A DNA stretch of 64,000 nucleotides from CBFDBF01 sp050287965 (GTDB lineage: Bacteria; Pseudomonadota; Gammaproteobacteria; Chromatiales; Chromatiaceae): assembly GCA_050287965.1 (NCBI GenBank), contig JBNKCX010000050.1, forward strand, positions 1 through 64,000, given 5' to 3'. The position numbers were made by a program, and so were the translations under genes. Positions 49,683 through 56,735 of the stretch are shown here, one piece after another (position 1 is the stretch's first letter; each line of letters starts with the position of its first letter). The notes under the pieces are model-generated. The model did not search any database and was not told the DNA's origin. It saw only the letters and a program-made list of their open reading frames with translations.

Positions 49683-50498
49683 TCAACAGTTCCCTCGCAG
49701 TTGATCGATTACCGGGCCGGTCCGGGGCCGGACGCCGCGCCAGAGGAAGAACGATTCAGCGGCCTGTTCCACCAGCATGCCCAGGCCGTCCATCGCTTTT
49801 GACGCCCCCTGCCCCTGCCCCCAGCAGACAAAGGCCGTCGGAAGATCGCCGTACATCATATCGTAGGTCCATCCGCCGATCTTCAGGATTTCGTTGGGAA
49901 GGAGCGGCACGTCTCCTTCCAGTCCGGCCGAGGTGCCGTTGATGATCAGATCGAATTTCTGATTCGTCAGGGCGTCAAGACCACAGCCCTCCACGTTCCC
50001 CAGATCGGCCACAGCGGCCGCAAGATCAACCGCCTTTGCGGGAGTGCGGTTGGCGATAAGCAGACGTTTCGGTTGTGCTTCCAGCAGCGGGCGCAGGACA
50101 CCGCGGGAGGCGCCCCCGGCGCCGAGCAATAGGATTTCGCATCCTTCCAGATGACAGCCGTGATTCGCGGCGAGATCCCTTACCAGCCCAATGCCGTCCG
50201 TGTTGTCCCCCAGCAACCGGTCTCCCGGCAAGGGAATCAGGGTATTGACCGCGCCCGCGGTCTCCGCCCGGTCACTGCGCAGGTCGGAGAGGCGCCAGGC
50301 TTCTTCCTTGAATGGAACCGTGACGTTCAGCCCCAGCCCCCCGCGGGCGAAAAATTCGCGGACGTCCTGCTCAAAGTCTTTGCCGAGGATGCGACCGTAT
50401 TCCATATCCTGGCCGGTCTGCTCGGCGAAGGCGGCATGAATCTCGGGAGATTTGCTGTGCTCGATGGGGTTGCCGATGACGGCGTACCTGTCTGTCAT
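49683..50498 (-). CDS. aroE: Shikimate dehydrogenase (NADP+)
   Basis: Reduces 3-dehydroshikimate to shikimate in aromatic amino acid synthesis. The 271-residue protein has the substrate-binding VIGNPIEHSKSPEIHAAFAEQ, the catalytic Lys in NVTVPFKEEAW, the Asp in NTDGIGLVRDL, the Rossmann motif ILLLGAGGASRGVL and NRTPAKA, typical of NADP specificity. It follows hemB on the same strand with a 158-bp gap that shows no gene. Confidence 0.95.
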   Translation of the reverse strand: MTDRYAVIGNPIEHSKSPEIHAAFAEQTGQDMEYGRILGKDFEQDVREFFARGGLGLNVTVPFKEEAWRLSDLRSDRAETAGAVNTLIPLPGDRLLGDNTDGIGLVRDLAANHGCHLEGCEILLLGAGGASRGVLRPLLEAQPKRLLIANRTPAKAVDLAAAVADLGNVEGCGLDALTNQKFDLIINGTSAGLEGDVPLLPNEILKIGGWTYDMMYGDLPTAFVCWGQGQGASKAMDGLGMLVEQAAESFFLWRGVRPRTGPVIDQLRGNC

Positions 50499-50656
50499 TG
50501 CCTGTCATACCTTTGTTGAACCGCAGAGTGGCGGTGGTACCGGGAAACCAAATGCGAGAAAAACAAGAAGGTTAAGCGTAGGCGCCTGGTGTCCTTTTGT
50601 TAAGTCCCCGAAGGTGAGACGGCCGCCCCGCCCCTTTGTGTCACTGCGGGAGAAAA

Positions 50657-51670
50657 TCAATCATTCAGCCACCGGGCCGCTTTCTTCGCGAAGTAGGTGA
50701 GTATTCCATCCGCGCCGGCACGTTTGATGCAAACCAACGATTCCATCGTCACCGCCTTTTCTTCCAGCCAGCCGTTTTGTGCCGCCGCCATCAGCATGGC
50801 GTACTCACCGCTCACCTGATAAACGAAGGTGGGAACGCCGAACTTATCCTTCACCCGACGCACGATATCCAGGTAGGGCATGCCGGGCTTGACCATCACC
50901 ATGTCCGCTCCTTCGGCAAGATCCAGCGCCACTTCCCGCAGGGATTCGTCCGAGTTGGCCGGGTCCATCTGGTAGGTGTATTTGTTGCCCGTTCCGAGGT
51001 TGGCGGCGGAGCCGACGGCGTCGCGAAAGGGGCCGTAGAAGCTGGAGGCGTATTTGGCCGAGTAGGCCAGGATGCGGGTATGGATGTGGCCTTCCGCCTC
51101 CAGCGCCTCACGGACAGCCCCGATCCGGCCGTCCATCATGTCCGAGGGAGCCACGATATCCGCCCCGGCCGCGGCGTGGGAGAGGGCCTGTTTCACCAGT
51201 ACCGCCACCGTTTCGTCGTTCAGAACGTAGCCGCTGTCGTCGATAAGTCCGTCCTGGCCATGGGTGGTAAAGGGGTCCAGGGCTACATCCGTGATGACCC
51301 CCATATCCGGAACCGCGTCCTTCAGTGCCCGGACGGCGCGCTGGGCGAGGCCGTCAGGATTGAACGCCTCCCGCGCATCCTCGGTTTTCGCCTCCGGCGG
51401 AGTAACTGGAAACAGCGCCATGGCCGGGATTCCCAGGGCATGAGCCTCCCGGGCCTCCGCAATCAACAGGTCGATGCTGAGCCGCTCGATACCCGGCATG
51501 GAGTCGACGCTCTCCCGGACGCCGGACCCTTCCAGTACGAAAACCGGATAGATAAAATCCGCTGGCGTGATCTCGGTCTCGCGCATCAGGCGGCGGGAAA
51601 ACTCATCCTTACGCATGCGACGCATGCGGATGGAGGGAAAGCGGTCGGATGGGCTGTGTTTGTCTCGCAT
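50657..51670 (-). CDS. hemB: Delta-aminolevulinic acid dehydratase (porphobilinogen synthase)
   Basis: Condenses two 5-aminolevulinate molecules to porphobilinogen. The 337-residue protein starts at 51670 (GGAG about 11 nt upstream); the longer frame to 51763 is unsupported. The Schiff-base lysines are in GNKYTYQMDPANSDE and MVMVKPGMPYLDI. The metal loop reads DVALDPFTTHGQDG, without the Cys triad of Zn enzymes, so it should be the Mg-dependent type found in Pseudomonas. It is divergent from the thioredoxin-like gene. Confidence 0.96.
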   Translation of the reverse strand: MRDKHSPSDRFPSIRMRRMRKDEFSRRLMRETEITPADFIYPVFVLEGSGVRESVDSMPGIERLSIDLLIAEAREAHALGIPAMALFPVTPPEAKTEDAREAFNPDGLAQRAVRALKDAVPDMGVITDVALDPFTTHGQDGLIDDSGYVLNDETVAVLVKQALSHAAAGADIVAPSDMMDGRIGAVREALEAEGHIHTRILAYSAKYASSFYGPFRDAVGSAANLGTGNKYTYQMDPANSDESLREVALDLAEGADMVMVKPGMPYLDIVRRVKDKFGVPTFVYQVSGEYAMLMAAAQNGWLEEKAVTMESLVCIKRAGADGILTYFAKKAARWLND

Positions 51671-51862
51671 CTGATCAAGTTCTCCGGATAAGCGTCCGGT
51701 CAATGGGTGGAGAATGCGGGCCGTGAAATGGCAATCTCCGGGGATTAGCATAAGATACCCCAAGAGCCGGAAGGGGCAAAATCGGATTGAACCGTAGACG
51801 AAGGTTTGATCGACTAATTGTAGGAATGAGGGTGAATATATGCGTAACGGAAGTCGTTGGCT

Positions 51863-52231
51863 GTGAAAGGCGGCTCCCCCTATATATTCGATGTGGATGA
51901 AGCGGGCTTCCAGACGCGGGTGCTTGAGGCTTCAAGGGATCAGTTGATCCTGGTCGATTTCTGGGCGGAGTGGTGTGCGCCCTGTATTGCCCTGGCGCCG
52001 GCCCTGGAACGGGTTGTGGAGGAATACGATGGACAACTGCTCCTGGCTAAGGTTGAGGTGGACGATAATATGCGTCTGGCCGGCCATTATCGTTTGCGGG
52101 GTTTTCCGACGGTTATACTCTTCTTTAAAGGTGAAGAGCTTGGGCGCTTTGCAGGATCCCGCGCGGTTCACTGGATTCTGGAGTGGGTACAGGGACAGGC
52201 GGGCGAACAAATTCTTCCTCCAGGGGCCTAA
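51863..52231 (+). CDS. Thioredoxin-like protein
   Basis: A 122-residue thioredoxin fold with the redox motif WCAPC (Cys 38 and 41) in LVDFWAEWCAPCIALAPALERVVEEY, the cis-Pro loop RGFPTVILFFKGEELGRFAGS and no signal peptide. WCAPC instead of WCGPC shifts the redox potential in other proteins, so the role may differ from that of thioredoxin 1. GTG 51863 is preferred since GGAAG lies 9 nt upstream; a TTG at 51857 is closer to that site than usual. It lies 64 bp before mlaC. Confidence 0.87.
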   Translation: MKGGSPYIFDVDEAGFQTRVLEASRDQLILVDFWAEWCAPCIALAPALERVVEEYDGQLLLAKVEVDDNMRLAGHYRLRGFPTVILFFKGEELGRFAGSRAVHWILEWVQGQAGEQILPPGA

Positions 52232-52295
52232 AGCATTGTGCCCAGCGAACGCTACATACAAGGCGGAACTTTATGAAGCAAAAAGGAATTTAATT

Positions 52296-52976
52296 ATGGT
52301 TGCCCAGGTCAGCTCCAGAGTCTTTTTATTCTCGGCTCTCTGTGGATGGTTCGGTCTTGCGCTTTCGCTGCCCGAAACGGCGGCGGCGGAACAGCTTGAA
52401 GAGCCGCAGGCGGTAATCCAGAACATTTCCGACAAGCTCCAGGATATCCTGAAGAAAGATCGGGATCGGCTGCAGAACGATCCGGGTTATGTCTATCAGC
52501 TTGCGGATGAGCTATTGGTTCCCTATATCGATTTCGGCCGCGTTTCCAGCCTGGCCCTGGGGAAACACTGGCGGAGCGCTCAGCCCGCGCAGAAAGAGGA
52601 GTTCGTAGAGCAATTCAAACTGCTTCTGGTTCGTACCTACGCCACCGCTTTTCGTGAAATCAAGGAGTGGGATATCCGCCATCTGCCGGTAAAACCGGGG
52701 AGCAAAGACGGCGAGGTTTTCGTGCGCACCCAGATATTGCGCCCCGGAGCTCAACCCGTTTCGGTGGACTATCGGATGTATCGCAGTAAATCAGGGGGCT
52801 GGAAGGTCTACAACGTCAAGATCGAAAACGTCAGTCTGGTAACCACCTACCGGACCAAGTTCCAGCAGGAGATCCGTCTCCATGGTATGGACGGTCTTAT
52901 AGAGACCCTGAAAACCAAAAACAGCAAGCAGGTGGAAACGGCGGTGCTGGATGAGGATGCGACCAACGCGGGATGA
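52296..52976 (+). CDS. mlaC: MlaC-family phospholipid-binding periplasmic protein (orphan)
   Basis: A 226-residue exported protein of the Ttg2/MlaC family, which carries phospholipids between outer and inner membrane. A signal peptide (about 1-31, VFLFSALCGWFGLALSLPETAAA) precedes the four-helix/NTF2-like domain: YVYQLADELLVPYIDFGRVSSLALGKHWRSAQPAQKEEFVEQFKLLLVRTYATAF and GGWKVYNVKIENVSLVTTYRTKFQQEI. AAGGA lies 7 nt upstream of the ATG. MlaFEDB genes are not adjacent. The long frame starting at 51975 is an upstream extension without support. Confidence 0.9.
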   Translation: MVAQVSSRVFLFSALCGWFGLALSLPETAAAEQLEEPQAVIQNISDKLQDILKKDRDRLQNDPGYVYQLADELLVPYIDFGRVSSLALGKHWRSAQPAQKEEFVEQFKLLLVRTYATAFREIKEWDIRHLPVKPGSKDGEVFVRTQILRPGAQPVSVDYRMYRSKSGGWKVYNVKIENVSLVTTYRTKFQQEIRLHGMDGLIETLKTKNSKQVETAVLDEDATNAG

Positions 52977-52980
52977 CTCA

Positions 52981-53005
52981 GGCAGCTGCGGGAGATGCAG
53001 CTGCC
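52981..53005. terminator. Strong hairpin between convergent mlaC and slyX
   Basis: GGCAGCTGC (52981-52989) and GCAGCTGCC (52997-53005) form a perfect 9-bp stem with the loop GGGAGAT, 5 bp after the mlaC stop and 12 bp from the slyX stop. There is no long T-tract on either strand. It is the likely 3' end structure for both transcripts. Confidence 0.5.
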
Positions 53006-53016
53006 GAAAACGAAAT

Positions 53017-53223
53017 TCAGTAATGGGGAGGAGGGGGGTCCTCCTCCTTGTTACCGGGGATGGCGGCCGCAACGCCTCTCAGTCCTTCTTTTAGACTATC
53101 GATCTCCTTTTTCAGATCTCTGATTTCCTGCTGTTGCCGGGCGATGACCGCATTCAATCCCTGCAGGGTATCTTCCTGGAATGCCAGGCGGCTTTGAATA
53201 TCGACAATCTTTTCCTCTTCCAT
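53017..53223 (-). CDS. slyX: SlyX family protein
   Basis: A 68-residue coiled-coil protein: VDIQSRLAFQEDTLQGLNAVIARQQQEIRDLKKEIDSLKEGLRG is a continuous heptad pattern typical of SlyX, followed by a Pro-rich tail (DPPPPHY). SlyX proteins have no known function. The family length (about 70) fits. It converges on mlaC across the 52981-53005 hairpin. Confidence 0.88.
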   Translation of the reverse strand: MEEEKIVDIQSRLAFQEDTLQGLNAVIARQQQEIRDLKKEIDSLKEGLRGVAAAIPGNKEEDPPPPHY

Positions 53224-53285
53224 AACTTGTCCGTCGGCCTCTGGCTGTCAAGCTTTTTCAGTTAGTCAAAATAATGGCTAAAGTT

Positions 53286-53419
53286 TTCGGCCTTCCAGCC
53301 GAATAATTAGGTAAAGACAGGATTATACCCCGGAGTTCTCGGGGCTCGTGTTTTGATCCTCCTCCTGCGCTAAATGAAGGCGCTTAGGTCCGCTTACTCC
53401 CCAGGCGGGCCTTTTTTTT
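53286..53419 (+). ncRNA. Possible small RNA ending in an intrinsic terminator
   Basis: This stretch of the 268-bp gap (53224-53491) forms successive hairpins: TTCGGC/GCCGAA (53286-53303), CCCCG/CGGGG (53328-53344) and the terminator below. No + strand gene ends nearby: mlaC stops 300 nt upstream with antisense slyX in between. The terminator must belong to an unannotated + strand transcript or to mlaC readthrough. No convincing promoter was found (TTTCAG-N17-TAAAGT near 53256-53284 is weak). I saw no match to 6S RNA, SRP RNA or tmRNA. Confidence 0.3.
53387..53419 (+). terminator. Rho-independent terminator (+ strand)
   Basis: GGTCCGC (53387-53393) pairs with GCGGGCC (53405-53411) in a 7-bp stem with one G-T pair, followed directly by eight T (53412-53419). 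This is the clearest intrinsic terminator in the window. It points the same way as mlaC and ends the structured stretch at 53286-53419. Confidence 0.75.
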
Positions 53420-53491
53420 AAGCACAGGATGCGCAGTATTCCGCGGGAGGCCAGGGATGCTCGAATGTGGCGAACGGACACAGATAAGAAA

Positions 53492-54061
53492 TCAGCGCAA
53501 CATCCTGGAGATGGTCCGGAACTGTTCGTGCCCCGCATCCCTGAGCCACTCGAACAATACCGATTCGGTATTGGTGATGACTATATTTTCTTTGTACATC
53601 CTCGCCAGGGCATTGCTGCGGTTCTCCTCCGAGCGCGAACAGACCGCGTCCGCCACCACAAACACCTGATACCCGCGCCGCTGTAAATCGAGTGCTGTCT
53701 GGAGTACGCAGACATGGGTCTCCATGCCGGCAACGACTATCTGCTTTCGTTCCGGATCCAGTCCGGTTTCGCAGAATCCTGCGGTGCTGCAGCAGGAAAA
53801 AGTGGTTTTTTCGAAGTGCTTGGCGGTTGCCGGCATCTGCTCCAGCAACATCCCTTCGGTCGGCCCCAGGCCTTTGGGATACTGCTCGGTTCGTACTGCC
53901 GGGATGTGAAGCAGCGAGGCTCCCTGAAGCAGGAGAGAGGTGTTTTTCAACACCCGTTCACGGCTGGTCGCCGGCATCGCGACGGAGAGCCGCTCCTGGA
54001 TATCGATTACCAGCAGCAGGCTTTGGTCGGCGTCGCAAAGAGGTTGAGCAGGGTGTCCCAT
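53492..54061 (-). CDS. Isochorismatase family cysteine hydrolase
   Basis: A 189-residue cysteine hydrolase of the YcaC/isochorismatase type. The catalytic triad is visible: Asp 20 (LLLVIDIQERL), Lys 85 (KHFEKTTFSCC) and Cys 118 (VVAGMETHVCVLQTALDLQRRGY). The substrate is unknown; such enzymes cleave amides or vinyl ethers. The start is set at MGHPAQPL (54061); the frame runs up to 54268 but has no family similarity. It lies 28 bp after the TrpB2 gene on the same strand, so co-transcription is likely. Confidence 0.85.
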   Translation of the reverse strand: MGHPAQPLCDADQSLLLVIDIQERLSVAMPATSRERVLKNTSLLLQGASLLHIPAVRTEQYPKGLGPTEGMLLEQMPATAKHFEKTTFSCCSTAGFCETGLDPERKQIVVAGMETHVCVLQTALDLQRRGYQVFVVADAVCSRSEENRSNALARMYKENIVITNTESVLFEWLRDAGHEQFRTISRMLR

Positions 54062-54089
54062 AAACGCATTTAACCGTGAATCGAAAGAA

Positions 54090-55439
54090 TCAGCCCACTT
54101 TCGGCAAATGGGCCAATGATTCCCGGATCGCATCCTCCGGATAATCGAAGTCTTCGAGCTCTCCGGAAAAATAGCGGTCATACGCCGACATATCGAAATG
54201 ACCGTGACCGGACAGGTTGAACAACAGGGTCTTGGATTCTCCGGTCTCGGTACATCGTTTCGCTTCACGGATGCATGCGGCTATGGCATGGGTCGATTCC
54301 GGTGCCGGTACTATCCCCTCGGTGCGGGAAAAGAGCACTCCGGCTTCAAAGGTTTCCAGCTGCGGTACAGCAACCGCCTCCACCAACCCCTCGTGGTAAA
54401 GCTGACTCACCAGGGCCGAGTCCCCATGATAACGTAGTCCGCCGGCATGAATGCCGGGCGGGGTGAAATCGTGACCCAGGGTATACATCTTCAGCAAAGG
54501 GGTCAGCCCGGTGGCGTCTCCGAAGTCATAGGCATAGAGGCCTTTGGTCAGGGTCGGGCAGGAGGTGGGTTCCACCGCCACCAGCCGTACCTCTTTCCCC
54601 GCCGCCTTGTCGGCGAAAAACGGGAAAGCGATGCCGCCGAAGTTGGAACCGCCGCCGCAGGGGGCCATGACCACGTCCGGATACTCGCCGACCAATTCCA
54701 GCTGTTTTTTCGCCTCTTCCCCGATGACGGTCTGGTGCAGCAGCACATGATTGAGGACCGAGCCTAGGGCGTAGTTGGTGTCCTCGCGGCCTGCCGCCTC
54801 TTCCACCGCCTCCGAGATGGCGATGCCCAGGGATCCGGGGGAATTCGGGTCGCCGGCCAGGATTTGTTGGCCCGATCTGGTCATATCGGTGGGGCTGGCG
54901 AAGACCTCCGCTCCCCAGGCCTGCATCATGGAACGGCGGTAGGGTTTCTGGTGATAGCTGACCTTCACCATGTAGACCCGGATATCCAGCCCGAACATCT
55001 GTCCCGCCAGGGCCAGGGAGCATCCCCACTGGCCGGCACCGGTTTCCGTTGTGAGCCGTTTGATCCCGGCCTGTTTGTTGTAGTAGGCCTGGGCCACTGC
55101 AGTGTTAGGCTTGTGGGAGCCGGCCGGACTCACGGCCTCGTTTTTGTAGAAGATCTTGGCCGGGGTGCCGAGGGCCTGTTCCAGCCGGCGGGCGCGATAG
55201 AGGGGCGAGGGGCGCCAGAGGGTAAGGGCCTCGCGTATCTCTTGTGGGATAGGGATCCAGCGCTCCGGGCTCATCTCCTGCTTGATCAGCTCTTCCGGAA
55301 AGATCGCCGCCAGGGCATCGGGTCCTACTGGATTGCCGTCAGGCCCCAGGGGCGGTGCCGGGGGATTGGGCATGTCGGCCATGACATTGTACCAGTGAGT
55401 GGGGAGTTCGTCTTCCGGCAACAGAATTTTGGTCGTCAT
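54090..55439 (-). CDS. trpB: TrpB2-type tryptophan synthase beta-like PLP enzyme
   Basis: A 449-residue PLP enzyme that matches TrpB2, longer than the usual TrpB1 (about 400). The PLP lysine is in AVSPAGSHKPNTAVAQAYYN, the catalytic Glu in LTTETGAGQWGCSLALAG and the phosphate loop in APCGGGSNFGGIAFPF. The TrpB2 N-terminal segment (LPTHWYNVMADMPNPPAPPLGPDG) is present. TrpB2 lacks residues for TrpA contact and may work alone with free indole. It is common in archaea and scattered in bacteria. No trpA is nearby. Confidence 0.9.
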   Translation of the reverse strand: MTTKILLPEDELPTHWYNVMADMPNPPAPPLGPDGNPVGPDALAAIFPEELIKQEMSPERWIPIPQEIREALTLWRPSPLYRARRLEQALGTPAKIFYKNEAVSPAGSHKPNTAVAQAYYNKQAGIKRLTTETGAGQWGCSLALAGQMFGLDIRVYMVKVSYHQKPYRRSMMQAWGAEVFASPTDMTRSGQQILAGDPNSPGSLGIAISEAVEEAAGREDTNYALGSVLNHVLLHQTVIGEEAKKQLELVGEYPDVVMAPCGGGSNFGGIAFPFFADKAAGKEVRLVAVEPTSCPTLTKGLYAYDFGDATGLTPLLKMYTLGHDFTPPGIHAGGLRYHGDSALVSQLYHEGLVEAVAVPQLETFEAGVLFSRTEGIVPAPESTHAIAACIREAKRCTETGESKTLLFNLSGHGHFDMSAYDRYFSGELEDFDYPEDAIRESLAHLPKVG

Positions 55440-55545
55440 GCAACCTCCAGAGAGCGGATCAAGATATTACGGATTGGATCAATGTTAAGACCAAAAGCGG
55501 GGTGGATGCCAACCGGGACGGGTTAAAAATTTCAATATAGAGCAT

Positions 55546-56127
55546 TCAATAACGAACGATTGCCCCACTGGCGGCATCGCGGATGACCGTCGGTCTGGAA
55601 AGTTGCCCCAGGGGGCCGTGCAGGATGTAATCGATCCGGTCGTCGAACCGGGTGCGCACCTGAATAGGGCTGCGAGCGGGGGGGTGGCCTTCTACATTGG
55701 CGCTGGTGGAGACCAGCGGCGAACCGCACGCGCGGCAGAGGGCGGCCGCTACCGGATGCGCCGTGACACGTACCGCAACGGTAGCGTGTCTGCCGCAAAG
55801 CCAGGGGGGCAGGTCGGGCGCAGCGGGAAGCAGCCAGGTTGAGGGGCCCGGCCAGCTCGCCAGAGGGGTTTGCATCTTGTCGTCGGGGAGGGGCTGCACA
55901 AAGGGTAGAAGCTGCTCGAAATCCGCCGCGATAAGGATCAATCCTTTTTCTACCGTGCGTTGTTTGATTGCCAGGATGCGTTCTACCGCGTACCAGTCGC
56001 GGGGATCACATCCCAGACCGTAAACCGCCTCCGTGGGGTAGGCAAGGATGCCGCCCTGATGAAAACAACGGGCGGCTTCACGCAGCCGCCAGGAGGGAAG
56101 TGGGGAAGCGCCCCCGTCTTCACCCAT
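55546..56127 (-). CDS. tsaC: Threonylcarbamoyl-AMP synthase TsaC (YrdC)
   Basis: Makes threonylcarbamoyl-AMP, the donor for the t6A37 modification of ANN-decoding tRNAs. The 193-residue YrdC-domain protein has GGILAYPTEAVYGLGCDP, the lysine-rich ILAIKQRTVEKGLILIAADFEQL and PLVSTSANVEGHPPA. The start is set at MGEDGG (56127), 4 bp after purE; the frame upstream to 56268 overlaps purE in another reading frame. Length and absence of a Sua5 domain indicate TsaC rather than TsaC2. Its neighbours dprA, smg and topA lie in the same cluster. Confidence 0.92.
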   Translation of the reverse strand: MGEDGGASPLPSWRLREAARCFHQGGILAYPTEAVYGLGCDPRDWYAVERILAIKQRTVEKGLILIAADFEQLLPFVQPLPDDKMQTPLASWPGPSTWLLPAAPDLPPWLCGRHATVAVRVTAHPVAAALCRACGSPLVSTSANVEGHPPARSPIQVRTRFDDRIDYILHGPLGQLSRPTVIRDAASGAIVRY

Positions 56128-56131
56128 CTTT

Positions 56132-56638
56132 TTACCTTGCCAGCTCCGCTTGAAGTTGGGCGTCCTTTGCCGCCACCCCGTCCGCGTTGGCCTGGCGTTC
56201 TCTGCGGATGCGTTCCGCCAGTTGTGGATCGGAAAGGGCCATGATCTGGGCCGCAAGATAGGCGGCATTCTTGGCGCCGGCCTTGCCTATGGCAACAGTG
56301 GCCACCGGGATACCCCCCGGCATCTGAACCGTGGAGAGAAGTGAATCCATGCCCTGCAACGGACCGTTATCCAACGGAATGCCGATCACCGGTTTCAGGG
56401 TGGCGGCAGAGACCGCGCCGGCCAGGTGTGCCGCCAGTCCGGCGGCGGCGATGAAGACGCAACAGCCCCGTTGGTCGGCATCCCTTACGTAAGCGTGGGT
56501 AATGTCGGGTGTACGGTGGGCGGAAGTGATCTTCGCCTCGAACGGGATGTCCAGCGCCTTGAGTACATCCATGGTGGATTGCAGCACCGGCAGATCCGAA
56601 TCCGAACCCATTAAAACGGCGACAAAGGGTTTACTCAT
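56132..56638 (-). CDS. purE: N5-carboxyaminoimidazole ribonucleotide mutase
   Basis: Converts N5-CAIR to CAIR in purine synthesis. The 168-residue class I PurE has VAVLMGSDSDLPVLQSTMDVLKAL, the active-site SAHRTPDITHAYV, AAAGLAAHLAGAVSAAT and the C-terminal VATVAIGKAGAKNAAYLAAQIMAL. Its partner PurK is not in this window. It lies between topA and tsaC on the same strand, 4 bp before tsaC. Confidence 0.97.
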   Translation of the reverse strand: MSKPFVAVLMGSDSDLPVLQSTMDVLKALDIPFEAKITSAHRTPDITHAYVRDADQRGCCVFIAAAGLAAHLAGAVSAATLKPVIGIPLDNGPLQGMDSLLSTVQMPGGIPVATVAIGKAGAKNAAYLAAQIMALSDPQLAERIRRERQANADGVAAKDAQLQAELAR

Positions 56639-56735
56639 GTTTCACCGCTCTCTGTCTGTTTGGGGAGGAGGGAAGATACCGGATTTTCCGTCCTCAGGCT
56701 ACTGTGCAACGGAAATGGGCGGGCGTTTTCTTCCC

